DNA of 60,951 nucleotides, taken from contig JAKSDI010000076.1 of the NCBI GenBank assembly GCA_022360175.1, positions 1-60,951 on the forward strand, written 5' to 3'. This stretch comes from Chitinophagales bacterium (lineage in GTDB: Bacteria > Bacteroidota > Bacteroidia > Chitinophagales > Saprospiraceae). Position numbers and translations under genes: made by a program. The notes below the pieces were generated by a model, which saw nothing but the letters and a program-made list of their open reading frames with translations, searched no databases and was not told where the DNA came from. Each line of letters opens with the position of its first letter. The stretch's first letter is position 1. Positions 44,980-54,038 of the stretch are shown here, one piece after another.

Positions 44980-47900
44980 TTAATCTAGATAATCACTCGG
45001 CTTCCTGCCAAAGTGCTTTTGAAATACTTTCGTAAAATAGCCCGGGGCATTAAAATCACATGCATAGGCTACTTCCGAAACGGTATCAAAAACTTTATTT
45101 TCCAACAGGTGCTTGGCTTTTTGCAATTTGATTTCTTGAATATATTGTTTGGTCGAAAGGCCTGTCAAGGATTTGATACGGCGTAATAATTGCCGCTCAC
45201 TAATAGCCATTAAGTCGGAAAGATAAGAAGCACTCAGACTCAATTTTTTATCGATGGCTTCCAGACAATTCGTTTCCAGGTTCTTTAGCCATTCCTGCTC
45301 GGCTGATATCGCACTACCAAATTTTATTTGAATACCCAAGGCTTTAAATTCCTGTCGTTGTTCATAGTTTTGAATCAGATTCGCTACACGAGCCAGCATT
45401 TCTTCTGATGAAAAAGGTTTAACCAGATAATCATCTACTCCCAACCTCAATGCACGGAGTTTATCTTCTTCCGCTGCCCGGGCAGTTAGCATTACCATTG
45501 GCATTTGCCGCCAGTATTCATGATTTTTTACATGCTCTAATAAACTATAACCATCCATTTCGGGCATCATCACATCACTTATTATCAGGCTAATATTTTG
45601 ATTATTAGAAGGGTCTTCACTTAATAAGTCCCAGGCTTCTTTACCATTATTAGCCACTAAGCAATCATAAGAAGAAGCCAGTATAGAAGTGATCAGTCTC
45701 TGCATATCTGGATTATCTTCTACTAATAACAGTTTAGGCTTAAGCTCCGCAGCAGGGCTTTGTTTTGCTGCAATTGCTAATTCTTCAGTATCAGGTATAA
45801 TATCTTGTCCAGATAAATGACTGGAGTCATCATAATCTCCTACCTCTATATTTGATACATCCGCCTTACTCACTGGCAATTCAAAAATAAAAGTGCTTCC
45901 TTTTTCCCATTCACTTTCAACCCTTAGGCTTCCATTCATTAGATTGGCTAATTCTCTGGAAAAAGCCAGCCCGATTCCCGTCCCACCTTCTGTAGGGATA
46001 TCCTTTCTCTTGGTTTGAAAATATCGATCAAAGACTAGCGGAATGTCTTCTTCTGGAATACCTCGTCCGGTGTCTTTTACTGTCAACTGGAGGAGCTCTT
46101 GTTCGTTTCCATTAATCAGTGGTAAAATATTCACTTTCAAATCGACGTCTCCTCCTTCAGGAGTAAATTTAAGCGCATTACTTATTAGATTATTGACAAT
46201 CTTGGCTACTCTTTTTTTATCTAAAAGTATTGCTTGCTCTCCTATCAGATTGGAGGAGAAACGGTAACTTATGCTTTTATGATCGGCAACAGACTCATAA
46301 GCGCTAAACAAGCCTTTAAAATAGGCCAAGCCTGCTGAAGATGGTGACAGCTCGACTTTCCCCACATCTATTCGCGATAATTCGAGCAGTTCTTCTACCA
46401 GGTTTTGAAGCTGGCGGGCATTCTTTTTTGCCAATTCCAGTGATTTTTTCACTTCTTGTTGGAAAGAAGCGCCATACTGCTTAAGTATATAAGAAATAGG
46501 AGTAGAAATCAAAGTAACGGGAGTACGTAACTCATGGGAGATATTGGTAAAAAAGCGCGTTTTCATTTGGTCCAGCGCAGTAAGTTCTTCATTGACTTTT
46601 GCCAATTCCTGAGCCGTTTTTTGCTCCTGTTCAACCAGCCGGCGCTGGGCTGTCAATTGACGGCTACGGAAATATACAATCAAGGAAAGAATCACAGCAG
46701 TAAGCACACTTATAATGATTATCCAGTTGCGCCGTATAGCCCTTTCTTTTAGGGTAGCATTGAGTAAAGTGATTTCTTTTTCCTTTTCCACATCACTTAA
46801 ACGGCTTTCCATTTCGGCCAATTGTTCTACATTACTAGCTGCCTGGATACTATCTTTTGCATCAAAATAAGTAGGTGCCAATTTGAAATAAGCCTCCTGA
46901 TCGTTAAGACTCTGGTAGATATTTAATAAATGGGAACGAGCAACCTGAATTTGGTCTAGCCTGTTTGTTTTTTCAACTTCTTCCAGGAGTGCTTCAGCAA
47001 TCTTTCTTGCGTTTAATAACTGTCCACTACATTGATTAGCCTTGAGTAGAACAATATAAGTTTCTGCTGAAACATTATCAAAATTACCAATAGTGTTATC
47101 TTGTTGATACAAGGGTTGAATTAAGTTGATCGCTTCCTGGCATTTATTTTGTGTGATAAGTTGATTTGCTTTACTTGTCGTAAAGTATCGAATGAAGTAG
47201 TCATCTTTAATAGCAGTAGCAATAACTAAAGCTTCATTACCGTATTTTATCCGATCCCTTTCATCTAAATCGTTTAATGTCAAAAGCCCTGCATAAGCAA
47301 ACAATTTACCTCTTTCATCCCCCAATTTCCCCTTGGCCTCAATAGACCTGAAATAATATTTTCGGGCCCTTTCCAGGTCACCAATTTCTTTGTATAGGTT
47401 TCCCAGATTATTGGCTACTATTGCTTCTACGGTCAGATCACTGCTTTTTTGTGCAGCCTCGATTGTCAAAGAAAAATATTTTACAGCTTCCTGAAGTTCA
47501 CGTTTTCTATAATAAGCCAGGCCTAAATTGTTGTATAAAAACTTTTTAGGCATCACATCCAGTTCATCCACTTTCAGATAAAAATATATCGCACTATCCA
47601 GTTGCCCCTCCTTTTCATAACAGATGCCCTGCATATTTAAAAAGCGTGCCAGGGTGTACTTATACCCAATCTTTTTGCTGAATTCAATCCCCTTTTTTGA
47701 GATATAATCTAATGAATCGAATTGAGAGGTCAATTGATATCCTACCCCACGCATGACCATTGTGAAAGCTCGTCCTTCATCAGAATTGAGTGAATTGGCT
47801 AAATCTTCAGCCTCTTTCAAAACTCGCTTAGCCTCCTCCTGATCAGTCCTTATATAGATTTTATAAATTTCTAATAGCGTTTCAAATTTTGCAGTCCCTT

Positions 47901-48024
47901 CTACCTTTTCCAGGCTACGTTGCAGACTATCCAGTTTTTGCTCTTGTTGGGCATGGGCCATTGAAAAATTCAAGAAAAACACCACCGGCAAATACAGTAG
48001 AAAACGTCTCAAAGAATATCTCAT
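44980..48024 (-). CDS. Hybrid two-component system: TPR sensor, kinase, receiver and AraC output in one protein
   Basis: A 1014-residue protein. After a signal sequence (ending AHAQ) come periplasmic TPR-like repeats (about 30-400), a membrane helix near 435-455, a coiled coil, HisKA (H in NISHELRTPVTL), HATPase (NNLISNALKF; DTGRGIPEEDI; GGTGIGLAFS), a receiver domain (LLVEDNPDMQ; phospho-Asp in LIISDVMMPEMDG; Lys in YLVKPFSSEE) and an AraC-type helix-turn-helix at the end (VSEVAYACDFNAPGYFTKVFQKHFG). All catalytic residues look intact. It resembles Bacteroides HTCS regulators, but the sensor is TPR rather than a beta-propeller. The neighbouring giant T9SS gene, downstream on the same strand, is a candidate target. 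Confidence 0.93.
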   Translation of the reverse strand: MRYSLRRFLLYLPVVFFLNFSMAHAQQEQKLDSLQRSLEKVEGTAKFETLLEIYKIYIRTDQEEAKRVLKEAEDLANSLNSDEGRAFTMVMRGVGYQLTSQFDSLDYISKKGIEFSKKIGYKYTLARFLNMQGICYEKEGQLDSAIYFYLKVDELDVMPKKFLYNNLGLAYYRKRELQEAVKYFSLTIEAAQKSSDLTVEAIVANNLGNLYKEIGDLERARKYYFRSIEAKGKLGDERGKLFAYAGLLTLNDLDERDRIKYGNEALVIATAIKDDYFIRYFTTSKANQLITQNKCQEAINLIQPLYQQDNTIGNFDNVSAETYIVLLKANQCSGQLLNARKIAEALLEEVEKTNRLDQIQVARSHLLNIYQSLNDQEAYFKLAPTYFDAKDSIQAASNVEQLAEMESRLSDVEKEKEITLLNATLKERAIRRNWIIIISVLTAVILSLIVYFRSRQLTAQRRLVEQEQKTAQELAKVNEELTALDQMKTRFFTNISHELRTPVTLISTPISYILKQYGASFQQEVKKSLELAKKNARQLQNLVEELLELSRIDVGKVELSPSSAGLAYFKGLFSAYESVADHKSISYRFSSNLIGEQAILLDKKRVAKIVNNLISNALKFTPEGGDVDLKVNILPLINGNEQELLQLTVKDTGRGIPEEDIPLVFDRYFQTKRKDIPTEGGTGIGLAFSRELANLMNGSLRVESEWEKGSTFIFELPVSKADVSNIEVGDYDDSSHLSGQDIIPDTEELAIAAKQSPAAELKPKLLLVEDNPDMQRLITSILASSYDCLVANNGKEAWDLLSEDPSNNQNISLIISDVMMPEMDGYSLLEHVKNHEYWRQMPMVMLTARAAEEDKLRALRLGVDDYLVKPFSSEEMLARVANLIQNYEQRQEFKALGIQIKFGSAISAEQEWLKNLETNCLEAIDKKLSLSASYLSDLMAISERQLLRRIKSLTGLSTKQYIQEIKLQKAKHLLENKVFDTVSEVAYACDFNAPGYFTKVFQKHFGRKPSDYLD

Positions 48025-48183
48025 ATTATATGCACTTTATCGTGCTAATAAAGATATAGAAGTTGCCCTAAGTTTTTTCATTGTACTGTAAAAAGAGCTT
48101 GCAACGGTTAGTATAAGCGCATGTGCACCCTTTTAGAGAACGTTACCACCTGTACATTGTAGATACATTCCTTATTATCTGTA

Positions 48184-48660
48184 CTATTCTCCCGCTAATT
48201 TTAGTACTTTGATATACAATGCTTCACTAACTCGGAATCCATAGCTTTTGATCAGATCATCCATGTATGGTTTTACAGCCTTTATATATCCTCTTCTTTT
48301 TGACCCAAGTAAAATACCAAATAGACCAATTATATTCAATCCATAAGACGCTGCTATATTCCTGCCAAACCACTCGTCAATTATCAAAATATCAGCTTTC
48401 ATTTCTACTGCTAAAGCTATCGCTTCTGATTCACCAGCATCCAATTTCTCTAACAAAGTAGAGACCAATTCTTGATCTGTTACCACCTTGACTTTGATCC
48501 AACGAAGTTTATCAATTTGCTTTTTTTGAGAAGGCATCCGGGACAACTCATCATATACTGCTTGCGGAATGTAAATTTGGTTGTAGAGCTTTTGTATTAA
48601 AGAGAGCAAATCAATTCTTAGTAAATTTGTGATCGTAGTCGTATCACTTACTACCAGCAT
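48184..48660 (-). CDS. PIN-domain (DUF3368) toxin-like protein
   Basis: A 158-residue PIN-fold protein with acidic residues at the expected metal-binding positions: D6 in VVSDTTTIT, E in LDAGESEAIALA, and D in ILIIDEWFGR. PIN toxins are Mg-dependent RNases that cut tRNA, rRNA or mRNA. The gene starts 25 bases after the small UPF0175-type gene, the usual arrangement of this toxin-antitoxin type (antitoxin first). Length and motifs are intact, so it is probably active when not bound by its partner. The 159 bases between this stop (48184) and the regulator start (48024) hold no recognised signal. Confidence 0.87.
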   Translation of the reverse strand: MLVVSDTTTITNLLRIDLLSLIQKLYNQIYIPQAVYDELSRMPSQKKQIDKLRWIKVKVVTDQELVSTLLEKLDAGESEAIALAVEMKADILIIDEWFGRNIAASYGLNIIGLFGILLGSKRRGYIKAVKPYMDDLIKSYGFRVSEALYIKVLKLAGE

Positions 48661-48685
48661 TTATAAACTAATTTTGTTCTTTTTC

Positions 48686-48928
48686 TCATTCGTCCATTAA
48701 TTCAAGTGTCCGTAAGTCTGCTTCCAAGTCTTCAACATCATATTTTATCAAAACATCTCTTTTCGCCATCTCCTTTTGAAAGCTGATTTGATCTAAATTA
48801 GCAAAATTACGCGCTTGCCCCATCGACATTTTGCCAATGTCGTAAAAATGAACTGCCATTTCAATCAGAAATTCTGATTCTGACATCCCAATTGTCTTCA
48901 AAAAGTCTGTCGTCACTTGAACACCCAT
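48686..48928 (-). CDS. UPF0175-family antitoxin-like protein
   Basis: An 80-residue protein matching the UPF0175 pattern: an N-terminal strand, then a helical bundle with LIEMAVHFYDIGKMSMGQARNFANL and a C-terminal motif VLIKYDVEDLEADL. These proteins are paired with DUF3368 PIN proteins in many bacteria and archaea and are thought to be the antitoxin. The ATG at 48928 is preferred to one 14 codons upstream because it begins conserved sequence. Together with the next gene it forms a probable type II module; toxicity is not shown by sequence alone. Confidence 0.85.
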   Translation of the reverse strand: MGVQVTTDFLKTIGMSESEFLIEMAVHFYDIGKMSMGQARNFANLDQISFQKEMAKRDVLIKYDVEDLEADLRTLELMDE

Positions 48929-49341
48929 AACTTTATTTTTCGTTGACCAAACACTGATTAAAAACAACAATTATTTGGAAACTAAAATTGTCACTAACAA
49001 GATACTGACTTTAATCTAAAATTGCCATTTTAAATAGAACGTTTAGACGCTTATTTGAGTTCCTGTGTAAAATAACCGGTGATTTCTTATGAATTTGGAA
49101 GCTCCGCACAATTATTCTTGAAGCTCCCAATTTAGGTTCTATTCTGCGTCATGATTTTTTATTGCACATTTCACCAGAAAACAGACTTCACAAGAAAGAA
49201 AAAACCTCCCTCCTTAACAACTAATAATCAAAGACTTACATCCACACAAAAAAAATAAAACCATTGCTTCTTGTCACGTTTTTCATGTATTCAGATATAG
49301 GTAGATGAAGGCCTTCTTAACTATCATCTTAATCAATAAAT
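48929..49341. other. Non-coding gap between toxin-antitoxin pair and lipoprotein gene
   Basis: AT-rich, with no credible gene. A GAAGCTCC motif occurs twice about 24 bases apart, and TTTCACCAGAAAA (49169-49181) is shared with the right part of the element at 44772-44936. GAAC..TTTAGAC at about 49037 weakly resembles that element's left end. A decayed copy is possible but not established. The promoters of the divergent genes must lie here. Confidence 0.4.
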
Positions 49342-49911
49342 ATGATACAAATGAAGTACTTAATCTTCAGTACCTTACTCTTGTGTGTTGCTTTATGGTC
49401 TTGTGAGCAAGACAACTTTGATGAAACTGTTTCAGAAGAAGAAACATTCACTCCCAGTGTCACCGAACTGTCTTCCGGTAAATGGGCAGTGGGGATAGAT
49501 ACCATACCCATACCAATAGATTCCTCCTGGATTGGCGGAGTACTGGGAGAAGACAGAGGAATAATTGAAGGCTTTAATGGTACTGGTGCTGCCAGTATAT
49601 CCGATCTCTATATTATGGAATTTTCAGTTCCTGGCGGATATCCTTTTACAGAGGGAAATTATGATTTGGTAAAACTTATATATACGCGCAAACAGTATGA
49701 TAACTCTACCAATACATGGAATACTGTAATAGACAAAGAATGGGCAGGAGATCAAATTGATGGTACGGTAGAAATTACTGAAATAGAAGAGGTTTATAGC
49801 TATGTATATAATATGTATGTTGATGGGCATACTGGCTTTGCTTCCGGTACTCTTATAGATGAAGATGGCACATCCCACGATTTCACCTCTGCATTCCTTC
49901 ATATATACTAA
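49342..49911 (+). CDS. Small predicted lipoprotein, unknown function
   Basis: A 189-residue protein with lipobox VALWSC (Cys about residue 21) followed by an Asp/Glu-rich stretch. It is therefore a likely lipid-anchored envelope protein. The body is beta-rich and contains paired Trp/Tyr/Asp motifs (WIGGVLGEDRG, GGYPFTEGNYDLVKLIY) suggestive of a small beta-barrel or lipocalin-like fold, but I do not recognise a family. A second ATG three codons in (49351) gives an equally good signal. The next gene, a T9SS cargo, begins 15 bases after its stop, so the two may form one transcript. Confidence 0.72.
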   Translation: MIQMKYLIFSTLLLCVALWSCEQDNFDETVSEEETFTPSVTELSSGKWAVGIDTIPIPIDSSWIGGVLGEDRGIIEGFNGTGAASISDLYIMEFSVPGGYPFTEGNYDLVKLIYTRKQYDNSTNTWNTVIDKEWAGDQIDGTVEITEIEEVYSYVYNMYVDGHTGFASGTLIDEDGTSHDFTSAFLHIY

Positions 49912-49925
49912 TTCACCTAAATCTT

Positions 49926-50819
49926 ATGATCATGAATAAATCTTTATTTACCTATCTGCTGGTATCTCTATTTTTAGTCTGTACCAGCACCTCTTTCGGA
50001 CAAGTTTATAAAGTGATAAACTATGAATGTCTGGAAACTCCTTTAGAAATCCTTAATGCTAATCATGATAACACCATCACCTATTGCACTGAAGGGCTTC
50101 TCCAGATAGATACCCTGGAGGAAGATTGTTACGAATTCTACGAAGAAGATGGGAATGTTTTTCGAGCCTGGTACTATAATGATTTAGATAGTGAAGGTAA
50201 TATACAATTCGATTTTGATCGCATCACTCTTCACGAGAATGATGAATGGTCAGGAGAAATCAGCAAATATTTTGAGGTCGAACGAGCTGGATTCTGGCTA
50301 ACACTTCCTTCTATGGAAAAACCACAGTCCCAATTCGCTTTAAAGCTGAAAGATATAAGTGGAGCGGGTGTAAATGTAGGCTTCTCAATGGAAGATGGAG
50401 CAGTTTATTTCCCAAGTCTTGAAGCAGTCGTAAATGCTGATTTTCCAAATCTAAATATTACCTATACGGATGAAATATTAACAGTAGAAGGAAGTGTCCG
50501 AAATCTATTTATCGGAGGAGATCACCTCTATTTTGGGCAATTGGAACTCAGTGAGTTAGTTACTTCGGTTACAAGCGTTGAAAAGACAAAAATTCGTTTT
50601 TTCCCCAATCCTACTGCTGACATTATCCATGTTGAAAGTAATTTACTGACCGGAGCACAGGTAAGAATTTACGCTGCTCCAGGTATATTACATACTACTA
50701 AAGTATCTACAAACAGGAATATTGATCTTGATGTATCTGGGCTGCCTGATGGTGTTTTTTGGATACAAATTTGGAAAAATCAGGAGTTGCTCCATGTAGA
50801 GCCTATCACAAAATTTTGA
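49926..50819 (+). CDS. Secreted T9SS cargo protein, unknown function
   Basis: A 297-residue protein with a signal peptide (ending SFGQ) and a type-A T9SS sorting domain (KIRFFPNPTADIIHVES, then VRIYAAPGILHTTKVSTN and LDVSGLPDGVFWIQIW). The middle part of about 190 residues is acidic and beta-rich, with C34/C54/C68-type Cys and no catalytic motif. It is probably co-transcribed with the lipoprotein gene before it. A hairpin with 5-bp closing arms separates it from the next sigma factor gene. The start could also be the ATG at 49932. Confidence 0.8.
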   Translation: MIMNKSLFTYLLVSLFLVCTSTSFGQVYKVINYECLETPLEILNANHDNTITYCTEGLLQIDTLEEDCYEFYEEDGNVFRAWYYNDLDSEGNIQFDFDRITLHENDEWSGEISKYFEVERAGFWLTLPSMEKPQSQFALKLKDISGAGVNVGFSMEDGAVYFPSLEAVVNADFPNLNITYTDEILTVEGSVRNLFIGGDHLYFGQLELSELVTSVTSVEKTKIRFFPNPTADIIHVESNLLTGAQVRIYAAPGILHTTKVSTNRNIDLDVSGLPDGVFWIQIWKNQELLHVEPITKF

Positions 50820-50842
50820 TTTAATACCGATGGCTATCATTT

Positions 50843-50881
50843 GTACCAGTGAGTGTAGCAGATAAGCACACTCACGGGTAC
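50843..50881 (+). terminator. Hairpin before the second sigma operon
   Basis: GTACCAGTGAGTGT (50843-50856) pairs with ACACTCACGGGTAC (50868-50881) except one base, with an 11-base loop. It lies between the T9SS gene and the TTG start of the sigma gene (50897), so it may end the first transcript or act on the second. Confidence 0.6.
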
Positions 50882-50896
50882 TAAAGTTCGAATCAA

Positions 50897-51457
50897 TTGA
50901 AAAACAACCTGAATACTTTAATCAAAGGATGCCAGAGGCAGGATCGAAACAGCCAAACAGAGCTGTTTAAGTTGTACTTGCCTTATGTCACCAGTATTTG
51001 TAAAAGATATTTACGTGATGAATCTCTTTTACAGGATGCTGTACAGGAAGTTTTTCTCTTGGTTTTTAAAAGCCTTCCCACCTCCTTTAACGAAGAAAAG
51101 GGTGCCATAAAGCCATGGATTCGAAAGATCGCGATCAATAGTAGCATTAAGTTTAATCAACGATACCAGGGATTTGAGGAACTGGCACAGCAGGAATATG
51201 AAAAGAAGAATTTTGTTACTGCGGAGATCAACAAAAAGACTTCAGATCAGGAAATATTGCTACTTATCCGAACCATCCCACAATCTTATAGGGAAGTATT
51301 CAACCTGTATGCGATTGATGGTTACTCTCATCAGGAGATTGCCCAATTGTTGGGCATAAGCATTGAAAGTTCTCGAAAAAGATTACAGCGGGCCCGTGCC
51401 AACCTGAAAGAACGGATTAAGGAATTCAAAAATATCAATTTCACAAAATCAGCTTAG
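50897..51457 (+). CDS. ECF-type sigma factor with TTG start
   Basis: A 186-residue sigma factor with a sigma-2 part (about residues 10-80; ELFKLYLPYVTSICKRYL, LLQDAVQEVFLLVFKSL, KPWIRKIAINSSIKFN) and a sigma-4 part (about 120-175; IPQSYREVFNLYAIDGYSHQEIAQLLGISIESSRKRLQRAR). The frame is closed by a stop at 50882-50884 and contains no ATG before conserved sequence, so TTG at 50897 is the likely start. The gene heads an operon with a membrane/beta-barrel protein and a zincin. Confidence 0.88.
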   Translation: MKNNLNTLIKGCQRQDRNSQTELFKLYLPYVTSICKRYLRDESLLQDAVQEVFLLVFKSLPTSFNEEKGAIKPWIRKIAINSSIKFNQRYQGFEELAQQEYEKKNFVTAEINKKTSDQEILLLIRTIPQSYREVFNLYAIDGYSHQEIAQLLGISIESSRKRLQRARANLKERIKEFKNINFTKSA

Positions 51458-51467
51458 CTGGAGGATA

Positions 51468-52862
51468 ATGAATATTGAAAATATAGAAAAACAATTCAGA
51501 GAGCGATTAGAAGATCATGAGACCTTTGACCTTAATGCTGATCTTACGTGGAAAGCGATTGAAGTCGAATTGGATAAAAAGAAAAAAAGGAGAGGTATTT
51601 ATTTCCTTCTAATGAGTATTGGAAGCCTGATAGGCTTGTCGTTCATCAGTGATACACGTATCAGCACTAAGCACAATTTTACTGAACAAAAGAGTATTAT
51701 CGATATCACAGAAGAGCTTCAACTACATTCATCTGATGAGTCTATATACCATATAGAAGAATCGTCAATAGCAAGCTCCCAGAATATTGAGCAAGGGATA
51801 ACCTCAACCTATTTTAAATTTGGTGCCACTCAGGAAAGCCACCACTGTAGCAATGATCAAAACCATACAAAACCAGGAACTTTAGCACCTACTAACAAAG
51901 GATTATCGCTAAGCACTTCTACTGAATTACCTCTCCTTTATAAAGAATCAGAATTGGATCATAAGAAGAAAAACAATTCGGACAGAAAGAACTTAGCCCC
52001 TACCTTTCCCATTCCCGATGTAGAGAAAAGCATCTACGATCCTATCTCTATAAATGTGCCGCTTCTAAAAAGTATACCATTTGATTATTTAGTCATTCCT
52101 GAACCCCGAGAAGAATTTGAAGTATCATTCAATCCAATAGTAACTAACACCAAACCACAATATCAGCTGGAGTTGACCGCAAAGCTCTTCCAGATCACGA
52201 ATGGTATACATGGACAGGGAAGTGAATACGCAAATCTTCGGAATCAGTCCGAAACACCTCAGCCATCATGGTCTGTAACCGCTAATCTTTGGCAAACAAA
52301 ACCATCTGGCTGGCTGACCGGATTTGGATTGGAATATCAAAAAACATGGGTACGTTTTCGTTATAAAAAAGAAGAAACAGAATATTTCACATTGGAGGAT
52401 ATCCCAATTCACTTCATAATTGACGCTCATACCAGAGATACCATCCTCCGCCAGATTGGAGATGTGGACCTTGAGGAATATCACAAAAGAGATGTGCAGC
52501 ACTATAACGAATTTCAAACTATTAATCTGCCGGTCCACTTTGGATTTATAAAACCTACTCAGCGAAAGTTAACATATGGCTTCATTGGAGGTTTGAGCTT
52601 TCAATATCAAATGAAGCAATCGGGAAGATTACTTGCTGAAGATAATACTGTTATTGATTTTTCAAATGACTCTTTCTTCAAACGAACAGGCTTCAGTGCT
52701 CATGTACAACCGATGATTATTTTTAAAGGAGAAAACCAATGGCAGTTGAGTTGTAGTCCTTCTGTAGCGTTTTCTCTTACGAACCGCCTGAAGTCGGGAG
52801 TTGGAATCACGCAACGTCCATTTACTTATGGTATTTCTTTAGGTATTGCCAGAGTTTTGTAG
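51468..52862 (+). CDS. Membrane protein with anti-sigma-like N-terminus and beta-barrel-like C-terminus
   Basis: A 464-residue protein. It has a cytoplasmic-type N-terminal segment of about 40 residues ending in KKKKRR, one membrane helix near 43-60 (IYFLLMSIGSLIGLSFIS), a long Ser/Thr-rich linker (about 65-205) and a C-terminal region (about 225-464) of alternating amphipathic strands like a small outer-membrane beta-barrel (GWLTGFGLEYQKTWVRFRY, LPVHFGFI, YGFIGGLSFQYQMK, YGISLGIARVL). The sigma gene stops 10 bases before it, so it is probably the sigma regulator. If both parts fold as suggested it would bridge inner and outer membranes. Confidence 0.72.
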   Translation: MNIENIEKQFRERLEDHETFDLNADLTWKAIEVELDKKKKRRGIYFLLMSIGSLIGLSFISDTRISTKHNFTEQKSIIDITEELQLHSSDESIYHIEESSIASSQNIEQGITSTYFKFGATQESHHCSNDQNHTKPGTLAPTNKGLSLSTSTELPLLYKESELDHKKKNNSDRKNLAPTFPIPDVEKSIYDPISINVPLLKSIPFDYLVIPEPREEFEVSFNPIVTNTKPQYQLELTAKLFQITNGIHGQGSEYANLRNQSETPQPSWSVTANLWQTKPSGWLTGFGLEYQKTWVRFRYKKEETEYFTLEDIPIHFIIDAHTRDTILRQIGDVDLEEYHKRDVQHYNEFQTINLPVHFGFIKPTQRKLTYGFIGGLSFQYQMKQSGRLLAEDNTVIDFSNDSFFKRTGFSAHVQPMIIFKGENQWQLSCSPSVAFSLTNRLKSGVGITQRPFTYGISLGIARVL

Positions 52863-52893
52863 GTATATTGATGTTTCGTAAAAGCAAAAAGCG

Positions 52894-53673
52894 ATGAATA
52901 AAACAATAAAAAGTTGGTCAATCAGATTGATCTCATTCGGTTTCATTTCATTCCTGACAATTGTATTAACAGTTTTTAATCCTCACTTACTCTATGCAAA
53001 CAAAACCGTAATTGGGAATTACACCATATATCATAATGCTGGGTTAACTCCTGAGTTTGAAAGCCGATTGGCAAACGTCAACGCTCTGATAAAGGAAAGT
53101 GAATTGTATGATGATGCTCTTGAATTAAAAATTTGCTTAAATGATGGTTCTATCTACCCTAGTCTAATGAAAAAGCTAAGAGGTCCTGCATTTGGTTGGG
53201 GATTTCAAAATATTGTAAGCTTCCAGGGAGCATTCGACTACAAGGAAAATACGGTTGAACTCAATGGATACAAATGGAATCTAGAGCAGTTAATTGCTCA
53301 TGAACTTACACATTGCTTACAATTCAACGAATTAGGACTGCTCCATTCTAATCCTTTAGGTAATCATCCCGACTGGAAGTGGGAAGGATATGCTGAATAC
53401 GTATCCAGAAAAAACGAGAAACAACTTTTTTTGGCAAAAAATATGGAGAGGATTGAATTAGCCATAAAAGAAAACCCAAATGCCTGGGGAGTATTTTTTG
53501 ATGATGAGACCATATCTCCCAGAGCCTATTATGATTCCTGGTTATTAGTCCAATACTGTCTTGACATCAAAGGGATGTCTTACATAGAACTTCTAAACTC
53601 AGATATTCCAAAAGCCTCAATAGAAGAAGAAATGAATGAATGGTATAGAAATAACCTTAAAGACATGAACTGA
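52894..53673 (+). CDS. Secreted zinc metallopeptidase-like protein (gluzincin type)
   Basis: A 259-residue protein with an N-terminal hydrophobic signal (residues 10-35) and a zincin core. The zinc motif is H136-E-L-T-H140, and E164 or E168 in WEGYAEYVS is the likely third ligand, as in the peptidase-MA-like (M1-related) families. It has no T9SS domain, so it is expected in the periplasm or held by its N-terminal helix. Position at the end of the sigma/membrane protein operon suggests it is a target or a signalling protease of that system. I am sure of the HExxH core and less sure of activity. Confidence 0.82.
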   Translation: MNKTIKSWSIRLISFGFISFLTIVLTVFNPHLLYANKTVIGNYTIYHNAGLTPEFESRLANVNALIKESELYDDALELKICLNDGSIYPSLMKKLRGPAFGWGFQNIVSFQGAFDYKENTVELNGYKWNLEQLIAHELTHCLQFNELGLLHSNPLGNHPDWKWEGYAEYVSRKNEKQLFLAKNMERIELAIKENPNAWGVFFDDETISPRAYYDSWLLVQYCLDIKGMSYIELLNSDIPKASIEEEMNEWYRNNLKDMN

Positions 53674-53740
53674 TATGGCATAATGATCTTATTTCTCGAT
53701 GATCGTTCTAGTAGCTAAATGGGCCCCATAAGACTTTTTA

Positions 53741-53789
53741 ATTCACGAAATCTCCAATTCAAGGTTTAGAGCCTGGAGATTTCGTGAAT
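53741..53789. terminator. Perfect 16-bp hairpin
   Basis: ATTCACGAAATCTCCA (53741-53756) and TGGAGATTTCGTGAAT (53774-53789) form a perfect 16-bp stem with a 17-base loop. It can end the zincin transcript and, on the other strand, the transcript of the gene remnant at 53800-53957. The gap 53674-54038 otherwise holds that remnant. Confidence 0.75.
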
Positions 53790-53799
53790 CATTCTCTTC

Positions 53800-53957
53800 C
53801 TAGTTCAACTTTGCAATAACGAGCTGTTCTACAAAAGATTTATTACTATCTGATAGAAAATATAAGCCTTTCGGCAAATGGTTTACCTCCCATCTAAAGC
53901 TGGTTATTCCTCTTTCCATAAACACTTTGCCTCCTCATCAACCATATAAGCATAAAC
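53800..53957 (-). pseudogene. Remnant of a T9SS sorting domain
   Basis: On the minus strand, 53925-53800 reads as the C-terminal end of a type-A T9SS sorting domain (segments VFMERGITSF, WEVNHLPKGLYFL, FVEQLVIAKLN, then TAG). Just upstream in a second frame, 53957-53925, the residues VYAYMVDEEAK give the preceding strand. The two parts are joined by a one-base frameshift near 53925, and nothing longer precedes them. It is a degraded end of a lost secreted-protein gene. Confidence 0.75.
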
Positions 53958-54038
53958 CCTGTTTTAAGTGAATGAGCACATTTAGGTTGCTCACTTATAT
54001 CCATTCCAGAAAATAGAATATCATTTTATACTTCCATC

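Noticed and set aside
46043-46752. Small plus-strand frames opposite the hybrid regulator
   Set aside because: Overlap with well-conserved kinase domains on the other strand; no independent evidence.
49037-49190. Fourth copy of the GTTTAAA element
   Set aside because: There is only a weak left-end resemblance and one shared 13-mer; no convincing inverted ends or core match.
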